From: Aspidiotus rigidus
Lineage: Eukaryota; Arthropoda; Insecta; Hemiptera; Diaspididae
Length of the DNA stretch: 64,000 nt
NCBI GenBank assembly: GCA_035079385.1
Contig: JAVHKY010000056.1
Coordinates: 5,959,501-6,023,500 of the forward strand
Direction: 5' to 3'
Both the position numbers and the translations under genes were made by a program. Below are positions 33,650-46,092 of the stretch, piece after piece (the first letter of the stretch is position 1; the number at the start of each line of letters is the position of its first letter). The notes beneath the pieces are model-generated. The model had not been told where the DNA came from, did not search any database, and was given only the letters and a program-made list of their open reading frames with translations.

Positions 33650-35636
33650 AAGAAACGTCTTCGTTAAGAATGAGAGAAAAAGTATTTGATCGTATAAAGC
33701 GAAAAACAATCGTTCATAAGACGCTTGGATACACAATGATTGAAAAAGCTAATATTGTCTCAGCTGCTTAGGTAGAACTACAGGTACGGCTAAGAGGTAT
33801 AATCCTCGATACAGTAATTTCTGAAGAAACAGCTGCAAGCACTTTTGCTTCACATTATTTTTCTGTCACGAGCTCGATAATAAATAGTACCATTAAAAAA
33901 CCTACGTAGTGAAAAATAAATCATAAAATAGAAACTACGGTAGAAACTAACGAAAAATTATACAGAGGACAACGAGAATGACTTCTACAGCTCTGTGTCC
34001 CCAGCACTTCCTAGGGGAATAAAGGGGTCGAGTATAGTTTGAAAAAATTGTGCCTAATTTGTGCTGATTGTGCTTCGAGGTCCCTAAATTCGTGTCCTCT
34101 TTCCTTGCGGGCTGTTTGTAAAAGAAGTTTGGGCGGATGCTGTGGACATGCTACCTCATGTGAATTGATTAAAATGAAGAGGAAACTGCTGAATATAGCC
34201 TATTAGTCAAAAAAAGGAAATGAGGAAACATTGATTGAACTATATAAAACCAAAAATATGTCAAAGTAGGAATTCACTGAGAAAAGAAAAAAGAAAACTT
34301 GAAGCAGCGGCTGACATATCTCCGCCAGAAACGCGTTGGGTAGCACTTTATATACTCGTTCCGTTTTGGGAGGCCAACTAGCTGATGGGTTTACCCGCTC
34401 AGAGTTCTTTCGATTCTCATTTCCCCAGAATTCCTTAGCCCGATTCAATTAGGCCTAGTAGTGTATACTGACTACACTAACAAGCTCACTCGCTCTGCTC
34501 GTTCTTCCTAGCTAGCCCGGACAAATCGATAATGTTGATTTATTAGAAATCAATGTGAGGTATTACACCGGACACAAGGTGAACAGGGGAAGGGGGCAAT
34601 GAACTTTCTTGACGTTTTGGAGGTCTTAGATCACTTCTAGCCTAATGAGAGAATTTCAGGTTTCCTTCTATGTTAGATATACATTGATATAAGATTTTTT
34701 TGTCCACGCAACTACTCAAAAACTACATGTTGAGTTCTCTAAAGTTTGATCAAGTTGTAGTGAATTATCTGCAGTTGGGAATGTGCATTTTTTTCTTAGA
34801 TTGGATGAGTACTTGAGTAATCCTCAATTTTCTTCGCATTTTTCAGTGTTGTTTCTCGAAAAATATCAATCTTTTATCATGTTCATATCATTGCATTATG
34901 TCAAAAAGTATTCAATGTTATTGCCTTATAATTTTGGTATCGATTGGATAAGTGGTTCTTGAATAGTTCTCAAAATATGAGCGCGTATAAAGCCGTAAGG
35001 GCTAAATTTCGTTTGTTCAATTTATTTGAGTTCTTTTACCCAAAGGTAATGCATCGTATACCTATTGGCTGTAAAAACTTCTCATTACTAGTCATATATG
35101 ATTGAAAAAAATCAACATTTATTGGGTACATGGATTGAACAATTAGCCGTGTATATTTTATAATTACTGCGTGGTTTGGTAATCACGAACTATCCTTTCT
35201 ATTTCATTTTCTGGCGCGTGTCAAAAAGCTTAATACGTATGGCCATTACTTATTCAAAAACTGCATTTGAAAATTAGAAAATCACACAGAAGATTAAAAA
35301 TGAATTGATAGACGGAGGCGTGGATGAGTTATTATGTATCAAATTATTGAAAAGTCGGTGAAGCTTATGCTACTGCGTGAGCTTTTTTTTCTTTGTGGAA
35401 AAATAAAAATCAAGTTGGAGTAGAGAAAGATCTAGCAATAGCGGCGTAACTTTTGAAAGTTCATATATTTCTATTGTAAACAATGCATCGGTGTATCTAT
35501 ACTAAACTTTTCAGCGTAGGTTCCCTATACAATCTGTGTATTTCATTTTTCTGAAATATTATACAGCAGTAGCTTCATCAAATTCGCAAGTAGGTACCTA
35601 ATTGGAAAATGTATATTATTCTTAGAATAACTCTTG
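33650..35636. other. Intergenic; contains dispersed repeat R2 copy 1
   Basis: No exon supported. The part at 34557-34690 (GTATTACACC..., CAATGAACTTTCTTGACGTT, ATTTCAGGTTTCCTT) is found again at 51990-52110 in the same orientation. The remainder is unremarkable AT-rich DNA that includes the upstream region of the secreted-protein gene. Confidence 0.4.
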
Positions 35637-37127
35637 TTATCTGTCTGCCTTACTTTTCATGAGTAGCTGTAATAATGAGAAACATAATCTCATTATTTTT
35701 GTAAAAAATACTATTTCCATAGTATACATTTGAAAGGCTTTTATTCGAACAGGCAGATAAGTTAGCTGCATAAATATGAGGAGTCGTTTACGGAATTTTG
35801 GAATTTTTTGATGCCAGCTTGTATTGTACAAACTATTGCGGAATCGTTCGTTCTGTAATGAAATATTTGTAATCTTATTACGTGCACATTTTCTTCAGAG
35901 CGTGGCTTATCAGGATAGTTCAACTCACCATACACTTTATTACGTCTCCTAAGTAACAGAAAACTGCGAACGTAGCGCATCCAAGGAATTCACCTGCCAC
36001 CATTTTTAGTCTATAAGGGATATCACTGCGCAAATCTCCCTGTAATGACAAAAAAATAACATTTTATTGACAACTGCCCTGTAAATATCTTATTACCGAA
36101 AATAATTCGAGTTCAGAAAAAGAATTTTGAAGTTTGAAACAGAGCAATTCTAGAGGAAAAATATTCGTAAATACCTGTAGAAACATAGCGGAGAGCAGTA
36201 CCGAACCATCAAAAAATATGAATAAGGAGTTTGCCGAAAGCCCATTAGAACACATTGTTATATCTTTGACAAACCTTCAAACATGAAATTATTTCATGTG
36301 AAAACACATAAGCGTAGGGAACTTACAAATAGATTCCACTCTGACCTGTGAATATGTAAAAAATAATTCAATAATTCCCGGAATTCCTCTTCATACAAGT
36401 AATCCACATGAAATGAATTTTTTTCTCGACTCTTCCCCTCGGTACGATTTTTCAGAAATACAATAAATGTATTATTTTCTAAAGCTTGTACTTTCATGCG
36501 AAAGTTTTCGATATGCGCTCGAACAATAGACACGTAACAAACGACGATAATCTCTTGTGTTAAAGCTATGAAGTATAACATAGATCCGGAGACGAATTGT
36601 AGTGAAATTGTGAAATAGTATTCTCGTGTTGAGCGTACAGGCCAAGGGAACCAAGAAGGAAATAGAAGAGTGGGTGTACTGCCTAGTTCAGCGTTGGTCC
36701 AGAAAGCCGTAAATATTGGTAGTACAATAATGAAAATAAGCGCGACCGTGTGCCAAAATGATACTTTCAGCAATAGCGGATTCAGGAAACATCGCGTCAG
36801 TTTCGCCAATTCTTCGTCCTTTACATCTTTGGATATTGTATTGAAAATTTTGAGCATTAGATGTTTACGAAGACGCGAAATAATAAACGCATTTGTTACA
36901 AATACGTCCGCGATAAGATATACCGTATTATCCATTTTGTAAAGGTGCGAATCTAAATATAAATAGTTCACGCATAAATTGAGCCCGATGATTAAGAATA
37001 ACAAAGGCCACACAACAATTATGAAATTCTCGCAAAAACAAAAAGGTTCAACAAAAACACCTACAGGATAGAATAAAATTTTTAGTAAGGTCGTTATCGT
37101 TATGTTAATGTACTTTGAAAGAGCCAT
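35637..37127 (-). CDS. Insect odorant receptor (OR A)
   Basis: Ligand-binding subunit of the insect olfactory cation channel, which works with the co-receptor Orco in antennal neuron dendrites. The four-exon minus-strand model is 37127-36346, 36274-36175, 36039-35929, 35852-35637, 402 residues, with introns in phases 2, 0, 0. About seven hydrophobic segments are visible. Family signatures: FPSWFPWPV before the fourth membrane segment, FVKDITMCSNGLS in the second exon, and a C-terminus with SLYNTSWHQ, RKRLLIFM and a final hydrophobic segment, as in the conserved 7tm_6 domain. The start is the ATG giving an N-terminal cytoplasmic segment of normal length. No defect seen. It lies 335 bases from the 3' end of the cathepsin B gene, same strand. 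Odour specificity cannot be read from sequence. Confidence 0.9.
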
Positions 37128-37461
37128 TGTAAAAAACGAAATCGAAACTTCAATCCAGAATGAGAATCTATCGGTTTGACAGCGTGAAAATTTTCATTTT
37201 GGAAAAACGCAATTACATTCTCACGAATAAATAATTATTTCCCTTTTAAAAACCGCAAACTTCTTACCGGTCAACATAATGATGTTCACAGACACTTAAT
37301 CAAGCCAAAGCACGAATATCTACTACCCTACCCAGCTAGGTCGATCTTGACCGTGCGGTTTTTTAGATTGTCAACTTTTATTCGAAGGTCACAATAAACT
37401 GTTATTAATGACACGAAAGGATTTATTCACCAAGTACAACCTAGTTTTATAAATATGATTT

Positions 37462-39581
37462 CTACACGTCACCAGCTACCAGATATTCTTCAAATTTTAC
37501 TTCATCACTTCCTCGAAGGACTTTAAAATATCCTTTGTCTCCCCAACTTTTGTTCCAAGAATTGACCACCAACCAGTAAGGTGTATTCTTCTCAACACCC
37601 CAGCCAATCACGCGAACGGCGTGGTAACCAACCAGTTTCCCAGTTACGTGTTTGTAAACCCCTGGAAAAATAACGTGTTACATGCGGATGAGAAGAAAAA
37701 CAAAAAGTTTGATGTTACAAAATCTCTTACCGGATTTATAATTCAAGAAGTCTTCGAATACAGCGAATGCGGCCACTATGGGTCCTTTTTTAAGTATGTC
37801 ATTTTGAACTTTGCAAGGATCAAGCTCGTAAGCCGATAAAGCTAAAATTATCTCAACATTAATACTTCATCTTCTGTCAACTACATTTATTTTTCTAGCC
37901 TTCTATAATGAAACGCGTCACTATCCTCCGTACAGGGATTCATCTAGAAAATGGAAGACAGGCTGAGAAAGAAGAGGGGGGAAGAAAAAAATGTAGGAGC
38001 TGAGCGGATAAGATCGGTTTTGTAACTAAAGAGTGAGATTTTGTCGGTATGGAAATTTTACGTTGCTGGGCTTTTCAAAAAATGAACCAGAATTCGAGGA
38101 TCAGGAAACGGTAGTAGTTTTTGAGGTCGTAAGCTGATTCGAAAGAAGTACCAGACTGATAACTCTATTAAGGCACGATCAATGATTTCGAATTTCGGTG
38201 GCCAAAAGTCCATGTGAAACTACAGACTGAACAGAAGGTATGGAGAACGATGTGAAAGCAGTCATTTATAGAAGGATCTTGTAGGAAGAAGAAAAAGAAG
38301 AAGAAGAAGAAGCAGGAGAGGAAACCAGACAGCAACATGTATAGTAAAGACCTCATGGTCTATCGGTGAGTTGAGAGAGACAAGATTAAATACGTAAGAG
38401 CTTATTTTAGCAGTAAACATATATAAAAGCAAAGTTTCGCAAACAAAATGAACTGATTTTTAATTTTTGAATATTTCGGAGTTCATAATTGCGGTAGTAA
38501 AAACGGCCATGAAGGGATAGAACGAAAAAAATGACGACTAAATTTGTAGTGTTTATTGAAAGATGAGTTTTCGGAGGCAAGGGCGAAAGAATTATTACCA
38601 AATTACAATTTTATAACAGTACCTACCTTTCGTTCTATCTTCGTCGTAATTGTATCGGTAATTCTTATTATAACAATGAAGTTTACATTTTGGTGTCTTC
38701 ATATGCTTCATCGCAGTACACAATTCCAAGTCAGTACCATTAACGTGGTGAGCACATGGAGGAATCAAATAAGGTTGACAGCCCTGGGAAGACAAATTCA
38801 AGAATCCTATCAAGAACCCTAATCGTGTACATTATGGGATACATCTTCAATTCATCCAACCTGTTTGGAATTATAGTCTCCTCCAGTGGTTTCTCCTTCT
38901 CTCATTAAATACTGCCATGCGGCCAAAGGCCAACCACCACCACACCCGTGTCCGCATTTATGACAGCAAGATGTCATTTGTTGAGCCGAACGGAGAGTCG
39001 AATTCTGACCATTAGATTTTATACACAGACGGTCGGTGAATACGGATATAACGCTAACAGCCTGAAATTATGCACGCTATCAAACGTTATAAAGTTGTGA
39101 CAGAAAAAGAACAGGAAAATTCAAATATTAAAAATCTGATTTATCATCACCCAACACGATCCGCAGTGGCCTTGGTCGTAGACATGTTCGAGTGTAGAAC
39201 TACATTTTGGCCAATGTTTTCGAGCGTCAAAATTCACAGGTAAGCCTTTATTTTCGCAATCTAAGGACGTTTGACCTTTTTCTCTTATTTTAGGTTCGCG
39301 TTGCAGTATAACGCCTACGGTGTGGCTCAAGTCCAACGTTTCTTCATGACGATGAAAATTAATCCCAGCCTGTACGTATGGAAAACGTAGAACTCGTGAT
39401 AAGTTGCTAGTCTGAATAAAACAATCCGAGTGTTTTTTTTTCTTCTTTCTCTTACCGTCCACGTGGTCTGCTTTGCATTCACTTCATCAGCCAATTCTTG
39501 TAATCTATCGTGTGTAATTCTCACTTCTGGTAAAGCTTCGATAGTGGCGAAAATCAATGAGATACCGATTAATCTTATCAT
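37462..39581 (-). CDS. Cathepsin B-like cysteine protease
   Basis: Secreted or lysosomal C1A peptidase; in sap-feeding insects this family often serves in the gut. Six coding exons: 39581-39456, 39369-39151, 39061-38861, 38783-38627, 37841-37731, 37661-37462, all GT-AG and in frame, giving 337 residues, normal for cathepsin B. Signal peptide at 1-16 ([16 protein letters not shown]), short propeptide with [14 protein letters not shown], mature domain from about residue 85 ([11 protein letters not shown]). Catalytic Cys114 in QGHCGSCW, His285 in [12 protein letters not shown], Asn305 in VVNSW. The occluding loop PPCAHHVNG keeps both histidines (194, 195), so exopeptidase activity is expected. 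Odd: the usual AFGA after the active-site CW is AVSV. A 5' UTR intron is likely (acceptor ACGAACAG just before the ATG, donor at 39653). Confidence 0.93.
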
Positions 39582-39654
39582 TTCGATGACCTGTTCGTAA
39601 ATGAGAAATCATTTACAAGCTGACGATTATTAATTCATGAACTTGAAACGTACC

Positions 39655-41980
39655 GGTATCACAATTTATGCTCGTCGAAAATCTTTTCTCAATTGTTATG
39701 TTGCATTTCAAGTAGCCTACATCAGTTACTACAAAGCGTTGAAGAGTATTTTTATCTTTTCAATAAACGAATGAATGTCCAAATCGTGATCAAAAAATAT
39801 AATATAGCAGCGAACAAAAGAGAGGGATACAGAAAATAATGCAAAAAGAAAAAGTGGAAAACACTACTCAAAAATGTGTAGGTCCAAGGGTGGAAAAAAT
39901 AGAAGAAATAGATGCGTGGCAATAAATCGATATTAAACGAAAAATACGTCGTAGGTAGGACGAGATCTAGGTTTAGGATAGACAGCAACAAACACATAGG
40001 ATAATATTGGAGGAGAATTATGAAAAAATTTCCGGTTAGTGACAGATAAATGAAACAGAAGAAGCACACAAAACATTTGTAAAATATTCATGGTGGCAAA
40101 GAAAGCTCAAAAAGAATCTAGCCTAGGATTAACAGTCCTAAAGTTTAAATACCCTATCGCATTCGTCAGAACTGGAAAAGAAGACAGTTTGATATGGCTT
40201 GCAATATATTTGATTTAAAATTAAAAGTTTGTTTTTTAAATTTCTTGATTGATATTAACACACGAAAAACTTGGAGGCAGAATATCGAAATTTTTTGAGA
40301 GTAAAGCTACACGTGTTGGTATATTGGGGGGGGGGGGGGAGAGAAGAAACTCTTCGTCCTTATCTCTGTATTAAATTTCTTCAGGTCAAATATATACCGA
40401 TGTCATCCGTGTATTTGAATCTTTGTTACACGGGTGCAATGAAAACTACTCAACAAATTTTACGAATACAGATCGATTGTCACCTCAACCTCACTTCATA
40501 CCCTCTAGAAAACCAATAGTTTCAAAACAAGACTCATAGTATAAGCTATATGCGTACTTCATCTAAACTACAGCTCAGATATTCATTGCGCAATTGAACA
40601 CATTTTCCTCACTCTTACAATAGACTCCTCCTTATCGTTCCAATCTATCCTTATAAAAACTTATCCAGCCTTCCTCTTTGGGTTGTTTACATAGTATTAT
40701 TTACACTCGTATCTTCTCCGAAAGTTATTTTTAAATAATTTCTACATGAATATTCGGCCACACTTACAACACATAAGGCGTCTCCTACAATCAAACAAAG
40801 TTGGCAACGAGCAATGCGCAACGAGCAATTTTGAAACGGTAGTGGTGTGTAAAAAACGAGCAACCGAATCAAACTCATTTGTTTCGGTTGCCCGTTGCTC
40901 GTTCACGTTGCTCAGTTTGTTTCATTGTAGCGGACCCCTAAGAGTAGATCTTGCATTAGTCAAATTAGGAAAAATTAGTTTCCTATACAAAAATATAGTC
41001 GAATTTCCCGCATTCGACCACAAAAATTACTATCGATAAATTTACAGAAAAATAAAAGATAATCTATCACGTACCCTCATCATCCTAGAAAATAAAAATC
41101 TCGATAAGAAGAAATATTCAACTTCAAACCACTTCCGTATTATACTAAACTCGATCGCTTTAGTCACGCGCCTCTTTCTTTCACGATCCGTCCACTATAA
41201 ATTCACACCCATTCCATCATCTAGAGCTCCTGGCTGCCAATCACTTTCTTTCTTACTCGTAACTCACTGCCGGGAAAATTCCTATAATGGTTTTCTTTTT
41301 GCATGCAACATCCATAAAACAATTGAAACATGGATGGTACTCTACTGTTTCACAGTCCACTCTGAAAATAAGTAATACCGGTCTTTACAGAAATGCCATT
41401 GATTTATTATGAAGCAAAGTATTACCTAGAAGCAGAAATGTAGGTCCTTTGGACGGAACCCGTAAACCAAGCCTATAATTTCTCAAAGTTCGATGATCCC
41501 TCTTCACCTGTCCAACTATCCATTTTTAACTGTTACCCAATGAATTCTCTGATCCTTGCCTTTTCTCGAGAGGGCGTCTCCATCACTTCAATTTTTTTTT
41601 TTTTTTATCCTCAACGCTTATCCTATATGTTCTCCGATTAATACCACACCCTGAGAAATCTTATCAACTCACTGGATCTATACAAATCAAGCACTTTCAC
41701 ACCCACACACATTTACTCTCACTTGACTCGTGACCCTACTGCCCGCATTGTAACACAGAACTATTTGTCAACCAATTAACTGTGAACTTGTTCATAATTA
41801 TCAACACGCGACTTGTCCCTATGACACCTCACTCAAACAGTAACCACCCACTTGACACTTTTCTAACCATCCGACTCTCGTCTTTTCCATCCGCTATTCA
41901 GTATGCAAGGCAAAAACTTAACAAAACCGTGTTCTTCTCCAATGGTAAACCATACAACTCTTTTCTATCTGTCGATATAT
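39655..41980. other. Intergenic; poly-G tract and inverted-repeat element
   Basis: No exon supported. There is a run of 14 G at 40326-40339. A tangled inverted repeat lies at 40792-40922. The part from 41100 on is C/T-rich and probably belongs to the LINE relic that is recognisable from 41990. Confidence 0.4.
40792..40922. repeat. Inverted repeat with GCAACGAGCAA words
   Basis: GGCAACGAGCAATGCGCAAC and AACGAGCAATTTTGAAAC on the left are mirrored by GTTGCTCGTTCACGTTGCTC on the right (40890-40915), with an inner hairpin, CAACCGAATCAAA/TTTGTTTCGGTTG (40861-40890). The word GCAACGAGCAA also repeats directly. Foldback-type repeat of unknown class. Confidence 0.45.
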
Positions 41981-41989
41981 TCACTTTTG

Positions 41990-42470
41990 AAGTAAATCAA
42001 GCCGTCGGCACACAACGAAGTAGTCTTACTCTCGGCCTCTTCGTTAAAGCTGATACTACACTTCTAAATACCACTTCCTAATTCTCACTGCCAATATACC
42101 GATTTTCCGACCCACCAGCCCTACTTTATCGACGGATCTAAATCTGGACCCAAAACAGGATACGCGAACTCGATCCAAAGAGTCATAATCAGTCGTTGGT
42201 TGAAAAATTCTCCTCCATTTTCACTACCAAAAAAAAAACGCCATGTACAGATCTCCATCTCCTCACCCTAAATTTCTACCGCCAACTGACTCACTTTCAT
42301 CTCTCCTGGCTATAACTCACATTCAAGTAATTCCCCAAATTAGCGCATTCAACCATCCACTTCGACATCTGTCTCCTTCCTGTGGATTCCGTGTCACACC
42401 AACTTCTTGGAACATGACGCAATTGTCTTTTCAAAGATTCCTTTCTATCCCACAAAATTTCTGACCTCGT
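41990..42470 (+). pseudogene. LINE RNase H domain relic
   Basis: Near 42117-42170 the strand encodes PYFIDGSKSGPKTGYA, the first RNase H motif of jockey/I-type LINEs (YTDGSK...GAG). About 110 bases later, in another frame, it encodes TDSLSSLLAITHIQ, the DSLSAL motif that carries a catalytic aspartate. Frames are broken between them. Same relic family as those at 19790, 47040, 48420 and 54100. Confidence 0.5.
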
Positions 42471-42673
42471 ACTTACCCATGATCCTGGTATGACTTTTGA
42501 AAAAATCAGTATTCAAACAAACTTGGAGCAATCGAAAGCAAAGCAGTCCCCTGGACTTTTTCCAATCAAAGTAACCGTCATAAAGAAATCATTTTCTCCC
42601 GCCTCAGAATTGGCCCATTCCTATCGTTTTTTTAGGTTTGTTCTCTCCTCCTGTCCTCTGATAAATACTGTCA

Positions 42674-43033
42674 ATATGATAATATATCTAAAGGAAAATG
42701 GTAACAGCGGATGTTTACAAGATTCATATAGATAAGGAAATATGACGAAAAAATCTCCTGGCCCGAGCGGGAGTCGAACTCGCGACCTCTCAATACATTA
42801 GACCATTACAAATGCACACCGAAGCCTATAGGAAAGAACCGCAAATCCCTGGAGGGGTAACAATGAATAAGGGAAGATGGTAATCGCGAACGTTCACAAG
42901 AATCATAATATAGATAAGGATATCGCACGCGTCATGAAAACGGGACGTCGCGGGTTCGATTCCCGCTCGGGCCAGGAGATTTTTTCGTTATAATTATTTC
43001 CTCTTCTATCCTTATCTATATGATAATATATCT
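42674..43033. mobile_element. tRNA-derived SINE-like foldback element
   Basis: A 328-base insertion (42690-43017) flanked by perfect 16-base direct repeats (ATATGATAATATATCT at 42674-42689 and 43018-43033), a clear target-site duplication. Inside, two tRNA 3' halves face each other: CGAGCGGGAGTCGAACTCGC (minus-strand B box) near 42764-42785 and GCGGGTTCGATTCCCGC (plus-strand B box) at 42950-42968, each followed outward by CTCGGGCCAGGAGATTTTTTCG and then CCTTATCTATA. Two diverged direct copies of a GGTAA...TTCACAAGAATCATA segment precede the halves. No complete tRNA cloverleaf exists, so this is not a tRNA gene. Confidence 0.65.
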
Positions 43034-46000
43034 GTTTGTCACCCTGTTCGTCACCCATATCCGTCTCTCAAGCTCCGTTTCTCCACGTTTTCGACCTGCT
43101 CTTTATAACAATTCCAATACTGTCACGAACTTTCTTAACTATCTGCCTTTCACTAACTTTCACTTTCTACTGTAATAAAAGACAAGATATTTTCAGATTT
43201 TTGGAGGGAATGTCCAAACGCTAGAAGATGGATTGCAAAGTCAGATTCATTGGATAGACTCTTTTTGAAAGCATCTAATTGTATATGCTCTTTAAACTAA
43301 GTTTTTTTTTAAAAGTTAGAATAGAAAACTTCACTCTCTCTAACCTTATTTTCGTAGGAGTTTGTTTTAAAAATTTAATTTGAACCTCGCAACGGCAGCA
43401 TGAAGTGACTGATTGAGAGTCCCGAGAGAATATTCTCATAGAATAAGTCGACAGTCGTCATGTTATTTGAGAATTTGTCGAAAAAAAAGACCTTTCACTT
43501 TGTTTTTTCTCTCTCTTATTTTTCAAACAAATGGTTGACCAAAATTGTACTTTGGAAAATTTAGTACCTCCCTATAAAGCTGCTTTACTAACCCCTGAGG
43601 TAACATAGCAGAGTCGGGAATCTAACTCCCTTCAAATTGTGTCAACTTTTTCTTCCAAAATAATCTATGTGCGACGATTCCAAAAGATTGCTCAGAAATA
43701 TTCAGAAGAAGTTGCGCGATAACACGAGAAAAGGTATCATACTATTACATTTCGAGTCATGCTACTACGAGCGCTATGAGCAATGATGCCGAGTAAAAAG
43801 TTGTTTGCTGTAAGAGAAACATATTGGGATTTTCCGAGTTCTTCGAATTTCCGATTTTTCTGTCAATCTTTTCTCTTTATGCACGTTATGAGGCAGGCTC
43901 GGGTCCGCGTTCGTACCCTCAGTTGTTTTTATAATCGGCTAGTGAGGATGCAGTCTTCAAATTAGCCGTCTTAGTTGGAAAACAAGAAATAATACAAAAC
44001 GGGGAAAAATCCCATTGATGACCGCCACAAACTCGTGTTGAATTCAATTTTTGAGCGGAAGGCTGCCACACTGATATACGTACAAAAATGTCCAACAAAA
44101 AAAAGTTTTTCGATACTCGGTAAAGGAAAAAAAAAAGAAAAAAAAGGAAGGGGATAACGATCAAGACAATATAATATTACAACGCTTTTTTTTTTTTTCC
44201 AACATCATACATCTGATATCATCGGCATGGTAGCCGACTAAGAGCGTCGCTCGTGTAGTGTCGGGACTGGACTTGTAATATGATGCATTTTCTCACCTTA
44301 TCACCCAAAATCTTTTGAAGATTTCTCAGCAAAAATAACCAACACCTTAAATTTCCTCCGATCAACCTATTACTACAAATCCATTCAGTCCAATCCGAAC
44401 ATCTCTCCCCGAGCTAAGAACCCTTCAAGCAGTCGAAGAGCTCGTAAAAAAAAAAAAAAATCGTTTATACGAGTAAAGGAATACATATTTGAAATCGTAT
44501 TTTCACTAAGATTATTTTGAAAAATAGTACATTACTGGTAAAGTGAGCGTACCCAACGAGGCAAAAATTGCGATCTGAGACGGAGGCGAGTAGAGCAATC
44601 TGCCGAGTTGGTGAACGTTCACGGTACCCGCATGTATTGTAAGATATTTTTTTCTATAAATGACGTTAAAACAAAATTCTATCAACGAATACTCAAACTC
44701 CATTGAGTGATTCATTTTTCTTTTCTTTCACACTGATCCTTGAACGTGATTGGCTAATTCCTTTTTCTTGCACGGTAATCTAGCTGTAGGTAAAATTAAA
44801 CTTTAATAGCATCTGTAGATGTAGCCAAAACGCCATTTCAACATCATGTATATAAAAAAAAAAAGTTGACGCGATTTGAAGGGTACGTCACATTTACCCT
44901 AGCTGACCTGTGAAATATGATCTACAAGTATTGTTATTATGTACCAATTAAACATGTCGCAAAGATGTCGTCTCTCGTATTAATCAAACCTACGAGTATA
45001 TCTTGATATACCTACTTCACAGTCCCTTCTTGGAATAAAACATCTCAAAATCATAAGATAGTAAAATGAGAAATTACGATTCACCCGCTTCGACTTGTTT
45101 CGTAAAATTTCACACTCGTTAGCAAAACTCATTCTATTTTTGCCTCTTACAATATTGATTTCATGAAACCTATGTACAACTCACGTTACAAAATGATAAA
45201 AATAAAAATTGGTAAGCTTAGATTTTTACCTGAATGTTAATCTGTATTCGAAAACGATCGTTTCTTGATTAGGTATCTTGCAATTCGCGCACTCGATTCG
45301 ATCAAACTCTGAGTCGTCGTGTAATGCATATAAAATTTGGTCGGATACAAATGAAGTACCGACAATTCATATTATACCTAATTTAACGACGTATCGGAGC
45401 ATATTTTATGCGCGAACGTCCCACTTGAAAAGAAGAAGAATGATGGCAATACATTGTTACGAAATAAACTTATTCCGTGGTCGTCTCATCTATAGAAAGT
45501 AAAAGTAAGTATCACCACGTTAAATTAAGACTGAAAAAATCATCACGTATACATTTTGATGATAAGAAAAATTTTATAAGAAGTGTAAACACGATCATAC
45601 TCTAAGTAAGTACCTTCGTTTGATTCGTATACACAAAATATATTGACTGGTAACTTGTATATACAAACGACCACGTTTGCATAATAGGAAATTAATGGGT
45701 TTTGGTGTAAACAATAAGACGTGAATTCTCACCTCAACAGCGTAACCCTCTCATCTTCCCTTCTGAACAAACTTTCCAATCTAAAACGCAATCAAACGTC
45801 CATCTATTGCACAAATGAAGATATCATGAATATAACTTCTCATTTATCATTAACTACTACAAAATTCTCATGTTTTATTCCTCTCTTTCTAGAACAAATA
45901 TTCGTGCTTTTCAACACCGCCTTCTAGTAGATTACATCCTTCACTTTATTCCGTTTCTAATTTGCCTCCGTCTCGTCCAACTCACTGAAGCAATTTTCGG

Positions 46001-46092
46001 GTTGTTTAATCGGTACATAGGGAAAAGTGCAATATTGTACCACAAATATCAGTACGGAAGAGTAGTTCTCAACATTCTTTGTTTCGACGAAG
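43034..46092. other. Intergenic; no exon seen
   Basis: About 3 kb of AT-rich DNA upstream of odorant receptor B. Low-complexity runs at 44185-44198 (T) and 44446-44460 (A). No recognisable coding or repeat structure beyond these. Confidence 0.4.

Noticed and set aside
42950..42968. tRNA gene suggested by a GGTTCGATTCC B box
   Set aside because: Only the 3' half (T arm and acceptor strand) is present; no matching 5' acceptor strand or anticodon arm precedes it. It belongs to the SINE-like foldback element.
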